Shown here piece after piece: positions 21,418 through 32,799 of a stretch of 64,000 bases of DNA (its first letter is position 1; each line of letters begins with the position of its first letter). The stretch spans positions 58,964,043-59,028,042 of the forward strand of contig OX578281.1 in assembly GCA_951217055.1 (NCBI GenBank). Direction: 5' to 3'. This DNA comes from Gerris lacustris. Its lineage: Eukaryota; Arthropoda; Insecta; Hemiptera; Gerridae. The notes below the pieces were generated by a model. It ran no database searches. It had not been told where the DNA came from and saw only the letters and a list, made by a program, of their open reading frames with translations. Made by a program: the position numbers and the translations under genes.

Positions 21418-23497
21418 ATGAATAACAAATTTGAAGTAAGTACTTATAACTATGGTATTAAACAAATTACATATTATCTTTTTGTCAATCTTGAGTAACA
21501 GTTGAACACTAGTGTTATAAATCTTTTCAATTGTTATTCCTCTAAATTGCTTTGAAAAAATGTTTATACTAAAGTATTGACTGCAGAAATAGGCCTGATG
21601 ATGCCCAGGATATGGCGAAATATTGTAAAGCCAATAAATTATGTTAAATGTAATAAATTAATATAATTAAATATTAATTTTTTTCTTACATCCCTAAAGA
21701 TCTAAGAAAAAATATCATATATTATATCATCTAATTAAACATATTAAGATAGTTTTAAGTTATTCAAAATGTGTCTAACAGAGTTAATGACTAAATGGAT
21801 CGATGAGGTAAATGCCTATGTATAAATAATTCAAAACAAGTATATATATATATAGTGCAACATATATTATATTTGGTTGTAACATTCACTGGTTTTAGTT
21901 TTAAATTTGTAATATAATATAAGTGATGCCTGAGAGCCAACCATTCCAAAAGCCTAGGTTTCCTCTATCCCTGAGATGTTGTCTTTACGCATTATGTTTG
22001 ATGATATTAACAAATATTTCTTTGAGAAGTGTTTTTTGTCAATGCTTTTTATATAATTTATTTATTTAATAAGTTGTATCCAAGTGCCTCATTTCTTAAA
22101 CTAATGAAACCGAAGATGGTCATGTTGCAAATTTTAGATTAAAATGTGCGACTGAGGACGAATTTAAGGAATGGTTGCAGCATCATCAGCAGTTATCAGG
22201 GGTTACATACAGAGTTCAGACTACGACTCCCTGTACTGGAAAAAAAAGTCATTTAAGGTAGGTTCATTTTTTTATCATTAAGATGTGATACAATGATTGA
22301 TTGATTACCATTTATTGATACAATTTCAAAAACAAATAAATGTACATTTTTTACATAATAAATAAATACTATACACTACTATAATTTTAATTTCTTTTTT
22401 TTCTTCCTGGCTACTCGGCTTACATATTAGTTTGTTGAAGGCTCTGAGAAGACCAATTGAGTGGTTTATATAACTTGTACATTACTTTTTTTTATCATTA
22501 CATAAATCAATAAAACAAAAATATATACATCAAGTTATCAATAATCTAACAACAATGCAATTAAATGTATATACTATTATGTGTGTATAAATTATTCTAT
22601 AACTAACAAAAATTATAAATAGAGGTAATAAAGAAACAACGTTACAACAAAAAATATATTGGCTACTAAATTCTTTAGATTTTACTCCCACTTGTGTTTA
22701 CCAAACAAATTGATAAAATATATTCTATTAGAAACATCTACTCTCAAGTATTTAAATAGTGACTAGTTATTTAATTTAACTCATGTATTGTCAGTATATA
22801 TATACACCATTTTGACAACTTTACTATTTTTTATATACACTTACACACACATGCATACATTTATTTTATTATTTAATTTACTAAAAATAGTTTATTAGTA
22901 TAATAATAATTTGTTTCCTTATTGCTTCTAAAACCTAATATTCTTATATACATTTTTGATACACTGCCTACTCAGACTTGCCACACTCTGGCCAGTCTCT
23001 CGTGTCTCCTCCACAGCTCTTACTCTCATTGAGCCGGTGGTTTGCCTCTTTTCCTCACTCTCTCCCAGGGATACCATTCTATTTGGGCTCAATGTAAAAG
23101 AACTTTAACTAGAGGGAATAACACAAATAATATGGTGCAGTCTGCAATAAATGTTCTAAAAGAGCGCATCTTAAATACGGCAAGAGCCTATAATATCAAA
23201 CAGTTATTCCATTATTTGACTGTGGATATGGAAAATTACTATAAAAGAAAAATAATAGACATAATTAGTGGAAGGTATTCCAAATACAGGCACATGAGGT
23301 ATCTTCCATGCACCAAAAAGATAAAAGATTTGCAACTAGTTGGTCAAGAAGATGAAGTGTTTGTTGTGTATAACAAAGCTTCACAAACAGAATATAAAGT
23401 AAATTTAATATTAGGAATTAGCCCACCCCTTCTCACTTCAACGTATTTTTTGACAATGGGATATCAACTCTCCTATGAACAAACCATACATATATAA
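21418..23497 (+). pseudogene. MULE-like transposase remnant
   Basis: The first short exon is probably 21418-21435 (ATG, six codons, then GTAAGT). A second coding block near 22140-22256 reads 'CATEDEFKEWLQHHQQLSG' then 'TTTPCTGKK', the N-terminal domain seen in this transposase group. A third block, 23042-23497, carries 'TRGNNTNNMVQSAINVLKER' followed by the 'YYKRKIIDIISGRY' helix, which precede the SWIM finger in these proteins. The finger itself is not recognisable. The central DDE catalytic region is missing: 22260-23040 is non-coding AT-rich sequence. The protein is therefore almost certainly inactive. It sits within the TIRs of the element at 21212-24806. Confidence 0.75.
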
Positions 23498-23666
23498 TTA
23501 TTATATACGAATATAAGGGATGAACTGATATTTCGAAGCCAACTGTACGACTTTGAAAGACATCGATTGGTGTGGGCTATTGCCGAGTTTAGCCTTTTAT
23601 TTCTTTTGAGCATACATGATTTTCATGTAACAAGTACAAAACATAAAGTAAAAATATAGTATAATA

Positions 23667-24010
23667 TTAAAGAATCTTTGGTAAACATCCCATTTCTTTC
23701 CCCACAATTCTGTTTCGAGCAACTCTCTGCCAAGCCTCTTCACCGCACACCTTTTTCATCCAATTGTCGCAGAGGACTTTTTCTCCCAAGGGAACCAATT
23801 CAAGTTTCTTGGACCATCTACCTTCGGTAGTTCTAAACCGAACATGGAAATATGTCCAGCCCATTTCCATTTTCTCTTCAGCATTAGTTCTCCTAATCAT
23901 CCATTCCCGATTCTTTTCTAATCCAAAGATTTGATATTATGTTATCTCTTCTACTAACACCAATCATGCTTCTCTCCATCATTCTTAGGCAAATTCTTTG
24001 GTTTTACTGA
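23667..24010 (-). pseudogene. LINE 3' fragment (RTE-like tail)
   Basis: Minus-strand translation across frameshifts reads 'QRICLRMMERSMIGVSRRDN', then 'GWTYFHVRF', 'RWSKKLELVPLGEK' and 'EAWQRVARNR'. This is the C-terminal tail of LINE polyproteins often mislabelled as craniofacial-development-like. Only the end of the element is present, inserted in or carried by the MULE element. Confidence 0.7.
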
Positions 24011-24829
24011 AAAAAATTAATTGAAAATATGTCTGTCTCAAATAATAGATTAATTAACTTTCACCAACGATCAGTCTTAGCACTAATAAAACTTTAGTCT
24101 TAGCACTGATAAAAGGAATACGTCTTCATGTTTGTTTTTTTTATTATAAAAATAAATACTTTTTCAATAACTAATAAAACATATTTTTGTAAATTCACAA
24201 ATTCTATTAACTGGTAAAATACAATACTTTAAAACACATTGCTTCTCTCTGTCTCTACACAATAAACATAACAAATAACAAACAATAACAATAAAAAAAG
24301 TTCACTTCTCTCCTTCTCCTCATCTTTGCTTTTACCCAGTTTCATCTCTCATGTATTGCGGGTCAAACTACCTTACATAATAACATCCTGTTCATTACAA
24401 CGTATACCAAATTATTAAATCGGCCAATTTTTACTCTGAACTGAATCATCGTCATGCGTAAATATATTTATCTGTTCGCATAGCTCTTACAAACTTGGGT
24501 TCTTACTATTGGCTTAGGTCCTAGCAACAAATAATCAAATTAGAACGACTTGACCTTTTACAAAGTCGAGCCCTTTTTAGTGTTTAATTTGACTAGACTA
24601 CAAGGAATACGAAAGTATTTTTTGAAATATTGAAACTCTTTTAATTTATAAGTAAAAAATTTAAAAGGTTAGGTTAATTAGCTGTAGAGACGATGTAACA
24701 TTTTAATTTAAATACTGGCGGGAATAGGCAAGCTAGGAACAGCTGGCCAATGAGAGGTAAGGTGGGCGTGGCTTTAGACAAACCTATTTGGAAATTCAAT
24801 AGTTGCCTTATATTAAGGTTTGCTTTCAC

Positions 24830-26425
24830 AACAGTAGTAGTAAAGTGGTGGGGAAAGTCTAGCCGCCAGACGTCATTTGGGTCGTTGCTGCCAACCCCTG
24901 AAACTCACACTCATTGAACCACCTCAGTCTTACCCTCAAATCTTCCAAGTTTGTTTGGGTTATAAAGAGGAGGTTGCCTTGCACTTTAATGGGACATGCT
25001 CCTCTTCCCTAATTTCTCTTGCTCTACATGAGTAGTCTCCCATATCCTTTAAATAATCTCATGAAATGGTAAGCAGTCTTATCTTCTTCGACGCACACTG
25101 GACAGGTGGGGTCATCTTTGATTTTTAATAATGCTAGTTGATCATGTCCAGTTAAGACTCCAACCATGCTTCTCAGGGTTGGGTCTACTCAGTCTTATGA
25201 GCTATCTGGCTTTCCTTTTGTCTAGGTTTGGCAGTAGCATTTTCAACAGCTTGCATCCCTCTGTTCTTATCCGTGCCCTCTTTGCTTCTTCCCAGATCCA
25301 CATCATGATGGCTGACCTCACCTGCCTTTTTTACCGGTCACTTTTTCGGTTCCGGTCCACAAAATGGCATGGAATCCTCTTTCTTTGCTACTTCATCTGC
25401 CCTGGGACCCAAAGCAGTGTAGCCTCCTTTCTCTATGCAATCAGCTCTAATGCCTCTTGACACTCCAGAACCGGTGCTGAATCTGCTCTTGGAGTGTTGC
25501 TTGGCCACCTAAGCATATTGTTGGATTTATTTGAATTTAGAATAAAATTAATGTTTAATATTTTCACCGCTTGAAGCGTTAGCACGTTTATAGCTCATAA
25601 TCTTTTAATGTTTGTGTTTTGTAAACGTTTTTGGGAAAAATTCAAATACTTTTTTACACTGACTTTATATAACAAATATTGCTACCTTTTTGGCCATTGT
25701 ATTCACCACCTCTGGCCTCCATGCCACCTCTAGGATGGCATATATTTATGCTTGAAAAACCATGGTGAGTGTGCCTAGAGAGACGCTCTCTTGGGTACAG
25801 GACCTTTCGAAGTACAGTCCTCTGTATCTATCTTAGAGCCATCTCTGTATTCCACTTACATCTTTATACTGTATACCTTTGCAAGTGGAAATATCCTGTT
25901 TTGGACTATATCCCTTGCCATTGATGATGGTCATTAAGTTTAACAATTGATGCAATGGCCTCTCTTTTAATCCATGTCCAGAGTGCCGGGAATTGCTACC
26001 AAGGTCCCTAGGGCCACTGTAGGTGCAGTCCTCATCTCCTCTGTTAAACTTTGGGAAGCTAACCTCTGAACCTTTCTAAGCCCCTTAGCCGAACTGGCCA
26101 CCTCAGTTCTTGGCCATCATATTTCAGATCCATTATGAATCCTCGGTCTAGTAACTGCTGCACACAGCCATTTGAGGATCTTTGAGGACAATATCCTGTC
26201 TTTCCCATAGCTCGTATAAGTTGTCTAACAGTTATCAAAGCATTTTCAACTACCTTATCCCTGGTAAAAGGTCACTACTAGGTATTTCACTTTTTATGCC
26301 GATATGAGCTTATGACCAGATAGCTTTGAAATAATCCACAACTTTCCGCTTTTTTATGAAGACTATCATCTCAGTCTCAGACGGGTTTCTTGAAAGTCGT
26401 CGGGCTTCAGGAATGGTTCAATAGA
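24830..26425 (-). pseudogene. R1/LOA-like LINE 3' remnant
   Basis: Minus-strand frames with many stops show the RNase H start 'GLYFERSCTQESVSLGTLT', then 'MVFQA' and 'IYAILEVAWRPE', the 'AD' helix, and a terminal region ending in '...FNECEF'. These match in order the plus-strand element at 35385-39312, so both are copies of one family. It is 5' truncated and inactive. Confidence 0.72.
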
Positions 26426-26439
26426 ATACAGAAGACAAA

Positions 26440-29330
26440 TGAGGAAGAGCTACTAAAAAAAATCTTTCAACTTGTAGTGCGAAATATCAATTAATAAGGA
26501 TTTCAGTTCTTTATCAAAGCTTTTTTTCCTGAGAGATTTTGATTTATCAGGCAGAACATTCGAAAGTCTTATTCCAAGCACACTAGGATCATACTTGGTT
26601 TTCTCAATACCTCTGAAAGGAATATGACATATGCCCAACTGTCTTGTTTCGTGACTGTGCACAACACTGTTTGTATGCAGGTCTTTTTCCTTTGCTTAAT
26701 GCATTTATAAATGAATTGCCCTACCACCGTTAGAATCTTTAATTTTTTAAATAAGGGTTTGCAGTGTGTACACGGATGGCTTCAACAGATGAGGCGAACC
26801 GCTCGTTTTTGAAGGATCAAGACTCGATCAATGTCTTTTGAGCTTCCCCAGATTTCTATCCCGTAGGAGAGATTGGAGTGAATCATAGCATGATAGATGT
26901 GAACCAGTTGCTCTCTTGTGAGTATAATTTTTTTCCTCGTTTGCAGTCAAATAATTTGCAGCAAGCCACAGTGATATAGATTCCATAGCTTTAAACAAAA
27001 GTTCTCTAGCTTTCTCCATTGAGTCTGACTTTACAATAGCAGTAACATCATTGGCAAAGAGGAGAATTGTCACAATAATTCCCATCAGCTGCTCCACAAA
27101 AGATGGCGTCATTTTATATAAGGAATAACATAGGACCGAATTTGGATCCTTGTGGAACTCCATGGTTCATTTTGCAAAATGTTGAGTCACCTTGCGGCCC
27201 TCTAACTACTTGGTAATGATTTTCAAGATAAGACTCTATCAAAGCACAAGCTATTTCATCTAGACTGTAAAGAGCTAATTTGGCAGTAAGTAGCAGATGG
27301 TAGACACAGTCAAAAGCTTTCGTCAAATCACATACAGTGGCAATACAGTGTTCGGCATCTTCAAAAGCCTCATATATTATACATAACAGCTCCAATCAAA
27401 GACTACAAGTGTTTTTCCCAGATCTAAAACCTAACTGATTCAAGGTAAATGACTGATTACCTTCAAAGTAATTCATGAGCTGAGTTTTTAGTAGCTCTTT
27501 GAATATCTTGCCGATCACAGGAATCAATATTGGTCTATAGTTCCTAATGTTGTCTTCCAACCCTTTCTTAAACAAAGGTGTAACAACAGAGAGTTTCATA
27601 GGCTCAAGGAATTCTCCTTTTTCAATGCAGCAATGGCAAGACTGCTGTTAATGGTATCAAGATTTTGTCACAAACTGCTTTAATCGTACTATGGTTAATA
27701 CCATAATAATCTCTTGACTTAGAATTTCTAAGTGACAGAATAGCATTTTTTACTTCTTCGATAGAGACTTTTCTGAAAGAAAACTTGCTGGACATACTCC
27801 CAGATTTCATATGGTTTAGTGGATTGAGGTTAACAGAGGGCTCTTTCATCAGATTGTCTGCTATAGAACTGAAATAACGATTAAAATTATCAGCTGAAAA
27901 CATCTTAGGCCATTTTGAGGTTATATTTTTACCAGTTTCTTTCCTGACTATACCCCATAGTGGTTTTTGTTTATTGTCACTTAACTCATTTTTATCGAAG
28001 AGCATTTTTGATTTGGTTGACCTTAAGTGGGTGCGAAATTCTTTCCTTGTGTATTTTAGTCTCGTTCTAAGTAGATCTGAGTCTAGTTTATTTGTGATGT
28101 CTGAAAATGTGATCAGTTCTTCACCCATCCTTTTAGTGTCATCATCATCAATCTGGTTGATTGATGTTTTTTATTTTTACTAACAACATATGGACAAGAT
28201 ATGTCCAAAAGTATAAAAATGTAAGTATTCCAAAAGTTGTCAAAAAGTGATGATGCCTTACCAAAACCATGGTAAATTTGGTCCCAATTGACTTTGCTTA
28301 GACTATGTTTAAGTTCAGTAAGGTTATCTGGGCCCATCTGCTTCGACCTTACTACTTATAGACGGAGATGACCTGTTTCTATGCTGTAGAGTGCTTAATG
28401 CTCCAATTGTCTGAAAACCAAGTTGGACGAACTTGACTGTAAATATACTGATTAGATGTTACATTATCAAGGCACTTTTTACTGGAAGGTCTAGTAGCCT
28501 CTCTGCCTGATACTTCCAGTCCATAGCTGTGTATAAGGTGCTCACAAAAGTCACTCTCTTTGTCATTGAGGTTCCAGTCCATAGCTGTGTATAAGGTGCT
28601 CACAAAAATCACTCTCTTTGTCATGAGGTTCCAGTCCATAGCTGTGTATAAGGTGCTCACAAAAATCACTCTCTTTGTCATTGAGGTTCCAGTCCATAGC
28701 TGTGTATAAGGTGCTCACAAAAATCACTCTCTTTGTCATTGAGGTTCCAGTCCATAGCTGTGTATAAGGTGCTCACAAAAATCACTCTCTTTGTCATTGA
28801 GGTTCCAGTCCATAGCTGTGTATAAGGTGCTCACAAAAATCACTCTTTTTGTCATTGAGGTTCCAGTCCATAGCTGTGTATAAGGTGCTCACAAAAATCA
28901 CTCTCTTTGTCATTGAGGAAATCTAAGTTAAAGTCACCACCAATTATGACTTCTTTGGACGAATCAGAAGTAATTTTATTCAAAAAAGATTCCAAATAAA
29001 TCATGAAATCTTCAACGGAGGAATTTGGAGTTATGTAGATAGAAGATGTAATAGAGTTGAAATCTAGCAATTCAACCGAACATACTTCAAAGACTGATTT
29101 ACATGGCATAAAGTATAAGTCCTCTCTTTTTTTTTTAAGCCAGCCCATTTCTTATGAATAGAATTACACCTCCGTATCCACCTGGATCAGTAACTTGTGC
29201 ATCTCTACAGAAGACACTTGCCAGCTGATATTCATCAAACTTATATAACTCCACTGTTGTTAGTGGAAAATCATATATTTAAAACAGAGACTACTATGGA
29301 AGCGGATATTCCTGCGAGACTGAAGCTTGA
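26440..29330 (-). pseudogene. jockey/CR1-like LINE, endonuclease to RT, broken
   Basis: Order on the minus strand: an endonuclease part with 'IIGGDFNLDFLN' (about 29290-28900), a linker (28340-27620), then reverse transcriptase blocks 'NYRPI', 'NQLGFRSGKNT', 'DLTKAFDCV', 'HGVPQGSKFGPMLFLI' and the catalytic box as 'FANDVT', where the second Asp of FADD is Asn. The tail 'VLILQKRAVRLIC' and 'ILTVVGQFIY' is typical of the jockey/CR1 group. Frameshifts separate nearly every block, and a 58-bp tandem array (28514-28918) disrupts the endonuclease. Dead copy. Confidence 0.85.
28514..28918. repeat. 58-bp tandem array, seven units
   Basis: The block 'ttccagtccatagctgtg' recurs at 28514, 28572, 28629, 28687, 28745, 28803 and 28861, spaced 58, 57, 58, 58, 58 and 58 bp. 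Units are nearly identical. The unit lies within LINE endonuclease coding sequence and encodes 'LNDKESDFCEHLIHSYGLE' on the minus strand. Because 58 is not a multiple of three, each unit shifts the frame. Confidence 0.95.
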
Positions 29331-29399
29331 TATTAGATTGTGTTACCTTACCACTGGGAATTCATTTTTATCACTTGCCCTACTTTATATACTCACTGT

Positions 29400-29712
29400 C
29401 AACAGCTAAATTCACTCCACACCACTTGCCCATCAATTTTAGCATCCCATGTTCCTTTATTTTAATGTGATATGATGTAATAAGTAAGTGTGATGTAATA
29501 TAATGTGATATGGTGTAATATGTTGTAATGATGTAATGCGGTGTAATGATATAATATTCTGTAAAGTAATGCAATATGATGTGAAATGACACTAAGATGA
29601 AATAATGTGATATGTCAGTGGCGTATCCAGGGGGGGGGGGGCACAGGGGGCACGTGCCCCCCCCCCCCCCCTTAAAACCCCTTAAAAGGGGTTTTAAGTG
29701 AAGATCTTCACA
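29400..29712. repeat. degenerate 'tgatgtaatg' repeats and GC palindromes
   Basis: 29460-29615 is built of variants of 'tgatgtaatgtgata'. From 29616 'cagtggcgtatccag' leads into a poly-G run, 'cacgtg' at 29651-29656, then a poly-C run of about 16. A palindrome ('cttaaaacccc' ... 'ggggttttaag', 29671-29698) follows. CAGTGGCG followed by a G run is a frequent end of DNA transposons in invertebrates, but the partner end was not found. Confidence 0.55.
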
Positions 29713-30255
29713 CTGAAGCTTGAGATTACATTGCCATCAAGAATTCATTTTCACCACTTGCCTTACTTTTTATGTTTTTATTTTTATTTTATTTTTGAGT
29801 TCCCATCAATTTTGCCATGGCACTATCCATTTCAATATTATTATTATAGTCATTAAGTCTTATATTCCACAATATTTAATTTCTTGCACATAATTCCAAA
29901 AAGTTACGATGTTCTTACCATTCCACTTTGAGACTCTCATTAAAAAAAAAAAACGATAAATACAATAAAAATAATTCAACGAAAGAGAGGAATACACCGG
30001 GTGAAGAACTAGCGGCATGTGAGGGCTTGTACAAGTTGTTAGTAGATAACGTGGCGGGTAACTAGCTTGTAAAGTTGTCCAGTCTTTAACTCTTTGTCAC
30101 CACTAACCGGGTAAGCTGATTGTGAGGTAATTCCACAGGGTATCTTTCTAACAGCTTGTGGCTACTAAACTGACCGTGTAAAGACACCTTAAGGAATGTT
30201 ATCACTTTTACACACTGGAGAGATAATATTCTTTTTAGAATAAGGGATATTATCA
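29713..30255. other. no gene seen
   Basis: No exon or element could be supported. A short segment near 30193 ('atgttatcactttta') resembles one near 30650, after the SINE. Confidence 0.4.
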
Positions 30256-30644
30256 GACGGCCTGGGTAGCACGTCAGGAGTGGTGGCACTCCTGACAATC
30301 AGATTGCAGGATCACCTGTAATCACTACCTCGACAGGTGACAAAACAGATCCGGGTTCAATTCCAGGACCTGTTCAATGTCGACAGTCCAGGAACTGTCG
30401 ATCTCTGTTCAATGTCCACCCAGCACTGACATTGTTTAAACAAATAGGGAATTTTTCAAAAGCGGTATGCCACCAGGTTTCGGCTTGGAAAACCATGGTC
30501 GACACTCTGGCTTCGATAAAAATTGATAAGTGAGACATGGTTTACCGACCTACACTTGATGCAAATGTAAAGAGTTTGGTCTCAACCCAGGTTTGTTCAA
30601 TGGACCCACATAAGTGGTCTGTGTCGTTAGGTTTAAAAGTAAAA
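30256..30644 (+). mobile_element. tRNA-derived SINE, family 1, copy 1
   Basis: It shares with 37549-37927 the head 'ggcctggg', a B-box 'gggttcaattcc', 'caatgtccacccagca', 'ttgtttaaacaaat', 'gccaccaggtttcgg' and 'gggtttgttcaatgg'. Near-identical 12-bp duplications 'gggatattatca' and 'gggatgttatca' flank it. The head contains a hairpin 'gtcaggagt' ... 'actcctgac' not found in the other copy. Confidence 0.75.
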
Positions 30645-30837
30645 GGGATGTTATCACTTCTATTCACTATTAAGGGATATATGTAATCACACTATACACT
30701 CGAGACATAAAATGGCTTTGTCTAAATAACTTTAAGACAAAGAAACATCACTTCTAAGGGCCTTATGTTCTATAGTTTAGTGTAATTCGGTTTGAGGGTA
30801 ATTATGAGTAGAACTATTCTTGAATTAAATTAGTATA

Positions 30838-30963
30838 CTCTGACAGCGTTGAATAATCCAACGGAGACCCAATAAGAGCTCGAGATTCTGACATCTACAA
30901 GATTATTTGTCAAAATCTCTAGCTCTTATTGGGTCTCCGTTGGATTTCCCTGCGCTGTCAGAG
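30838..30963. mobile_element. TA-flanked hairpin MITE, copy 1
   Basis: A 126-bp near-perfect inverted repeat. It begins 'ctctgacagcg' and ends with its complement, contains 'ccaacggagacccaataaga' in both arms, and is flanked by TA. A second copy lies at 48536-48658. The TA target suggests a Tc1/mariner-type mobiliser. It is non-coding and would fold into a long stem if transcribed. Confidence 0.85.
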
Positions 30964-31265
30964 TAAATACTTATCGTAATATTAGTATAACAGGTCTCGG
31001 TAATTTCATAGGGAGTATAAAAAATAAACATAAAATCAAATAATAATAAAATACAACGGTAGATTGGAAATTGAAAGATAATTATTTTGTCTATAATAGG
31101 AAATTAATAGTTATAGAACTAGAGCGACGGATAAACAAAGCCAGCACACCAAGAAATAAACACATAAACACTCACTCAAGGGCAGGTAGCAATATAAGGG
31201 AAGGTAAGAATCTGCCAGGCAACCAAGCTCCTCGACTCCGATCGTCTACAAGATCGTCACATTAC

Positions 31266-31319
31266 GGAGCAAACTCCGGGGCGACCGCCGTTCAACGCTT
31301 TTCCTCCATCTTCCATCAT
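31266..31319 (-). CDS. candidate first coding exon of the NRF1-like gene
   Basis: This is a GC-rich patch (31200-31350). On the minus strand it has ATGATG and 18 codons reading 'MMEDGGKALNGGRPGVCS', then a GTAATG that could act as a donor. The phase (0) fits the exon at 20139-20269. The intron would be about 11 kb and filled with transposons. The donor is weak and nothing links the two, so this is a guess based on composition, frame and orientation. Confidence 0.28.
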
Positions 31320-31379
31320 ATTCGTCACACGAATCCAGGCCCAGGCAACGACAACGAACGACGAACTACGAATTAACCA

Positions 31380-32790
31380 GAAAAAATACGACAGGAATAC
31401 GGAGAAATGGAGAAACGTCAAACACGGATCAAATGAACTGTGTCGCCACCAATCAAGGCCATAACTATACTATAGTAGAAAGAGAAAGATAGTCTACCCC
31501 AGCCTTGTGCAGCTACATAGGGGTGGGGGTGTGCCATCGTTGAGCCGACGGTGCTGCTCCATTTCATACACAACACATCAAAAAGTAGAGCTAATGGGGT
31601 AGACACCCAAATGATATTTTACTGACTTTTGACCAAATCCATCTTCCGGATCTACAATAATTTGATGGTTGTGTAGTCATGTGGATGAGAATGTAACAGG
31701 TTCTAAACTAAAACCGTCTGACGGTAACACTTTTACAGGTACACACGGGAGTTCGTTCCTCTTTTCCCTGGTACTCCGAGGGTCGCTACTGTATTATAAA
31801 CACACTAACAAGAGTAACGCTACTATAAGTGCAAGTGCAAGAGGGCAGTTGACTATCTTCTCTATTTATTATCTTTGGTCTATCCTAAAGAAGTCAATCC
31901 TAAAGGTACATGCTATGTAAATATAAATATTTTATTATTGTCCTTTTTTTATTTTATCTCCTTTTTAATTAGTTTATAAAATGATTCGAAATACTCCAAA
32001 ATAATTCAACAAACGACAATAGCATTAAGCCTCGTCTAGACTGCCGAACTGAACAGAAGATACGAGCAGAGCAGTGCCCGTCTGAGCGTACTAGTGTCAA
32101 TTGCGTAACACTGATCAGTAGCCCAACCCCCTCCCACCAATCTATTTTGAAATGTGTTTCCTTAAGTTTGGTCTCCTTCTCGGGGCTGACACCAAAGTTT
32201 CTGAAGCCTGGTCATCCCCCCTCCCCATGCAACGGGTTTAACAGCTAATCAAGAACCCAGGGCAGTTAGGGTAGGCATAAAGCCAGAACGAATGGTTACC
32301 TTATCTTAACTTCACAGGAAGATGATCCTTAATAGGGTCAAACGATCTATGTAAATCGACGTTCTATGATACTTTCCCCAGGGCTCCTGATGAATCATGC
32401 ATATGCATGAGTCACCCATCTTAAAACATCCTTCCGTACACTACTTACCTATCAAAATCTAAAAAAGTGTTGCAACAAACTTTTTGGATTAAACCTTCTA
32501 ATTCAGTGAATTGCTGCACGGTAGGCCTTGGAACAAAGAATGTGTTGGGATCGATCCCTCTGATTTTTCCTAACTATCCTGTAAAGCAGTACTCATAGCA
32601 CATAAGGCCGCGGGGATTCCGCCAGGTCTAGGCATTCTGCCAGGCGGGCTAAATTTTAGCTTTAATGGAATTTTTGCCACAAAATTGCTCAAAATCCGAG
32701 GAAACAATAACTGAGGCATTGTCAAAAACCAAACTCTGGGAAGTCCAAATTTAAAAAAAAAAAAACTTTTTAACGTACTAGCCAGACACT
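31380..32790. other. no gene seen; possible promoter side of the minus-strand gene
   Basis: No supported exon. 'taagcctcgtctagactgcc' at about 32025 resembles the end of the TWA-flanked MITEs found at 33797 and 43976, but no partner end was found. Confidence 0.35.
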
Positions 32791-32799
32791 ATTAGCTTT

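Larger units (their letters stand above)
21212..24806 (+). mobile_element. MULE-type DNA transposon, 3.6 kb, long TIRs and 9-bp TSD
   Basis: Terminal inverted repeats of about 105 bp begin 'gcaactattgaatttccaaa' at each end and share 'agccacgcccaccttacctc' and 'tcattggcca', with roughly 90% identity. Exact 9-bp duplications 'cttatatta' lie at 21203-21211 and 24807-24815. Long TIRs with a 9-bp TSD are diagnostic of Mutator-like elements. The interior holds a broken transposase (plus strand) and a minus-strand LINE tail inserted at 23667-24010. Confidence 0.88.

Noticed and set aside
28514..28918. Regularly spaced repeats resembling a CRISPR array
   Set aside because: Units are contiguous without unique spacers, lie in LINE coding sequence, and the genome is eukaryotic.
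31071..31376. 101-codon plus-strand frame
   Set aside because: No motif or splice context; the stretch is better explained as a GC-rich 5' region of the opposite strand.
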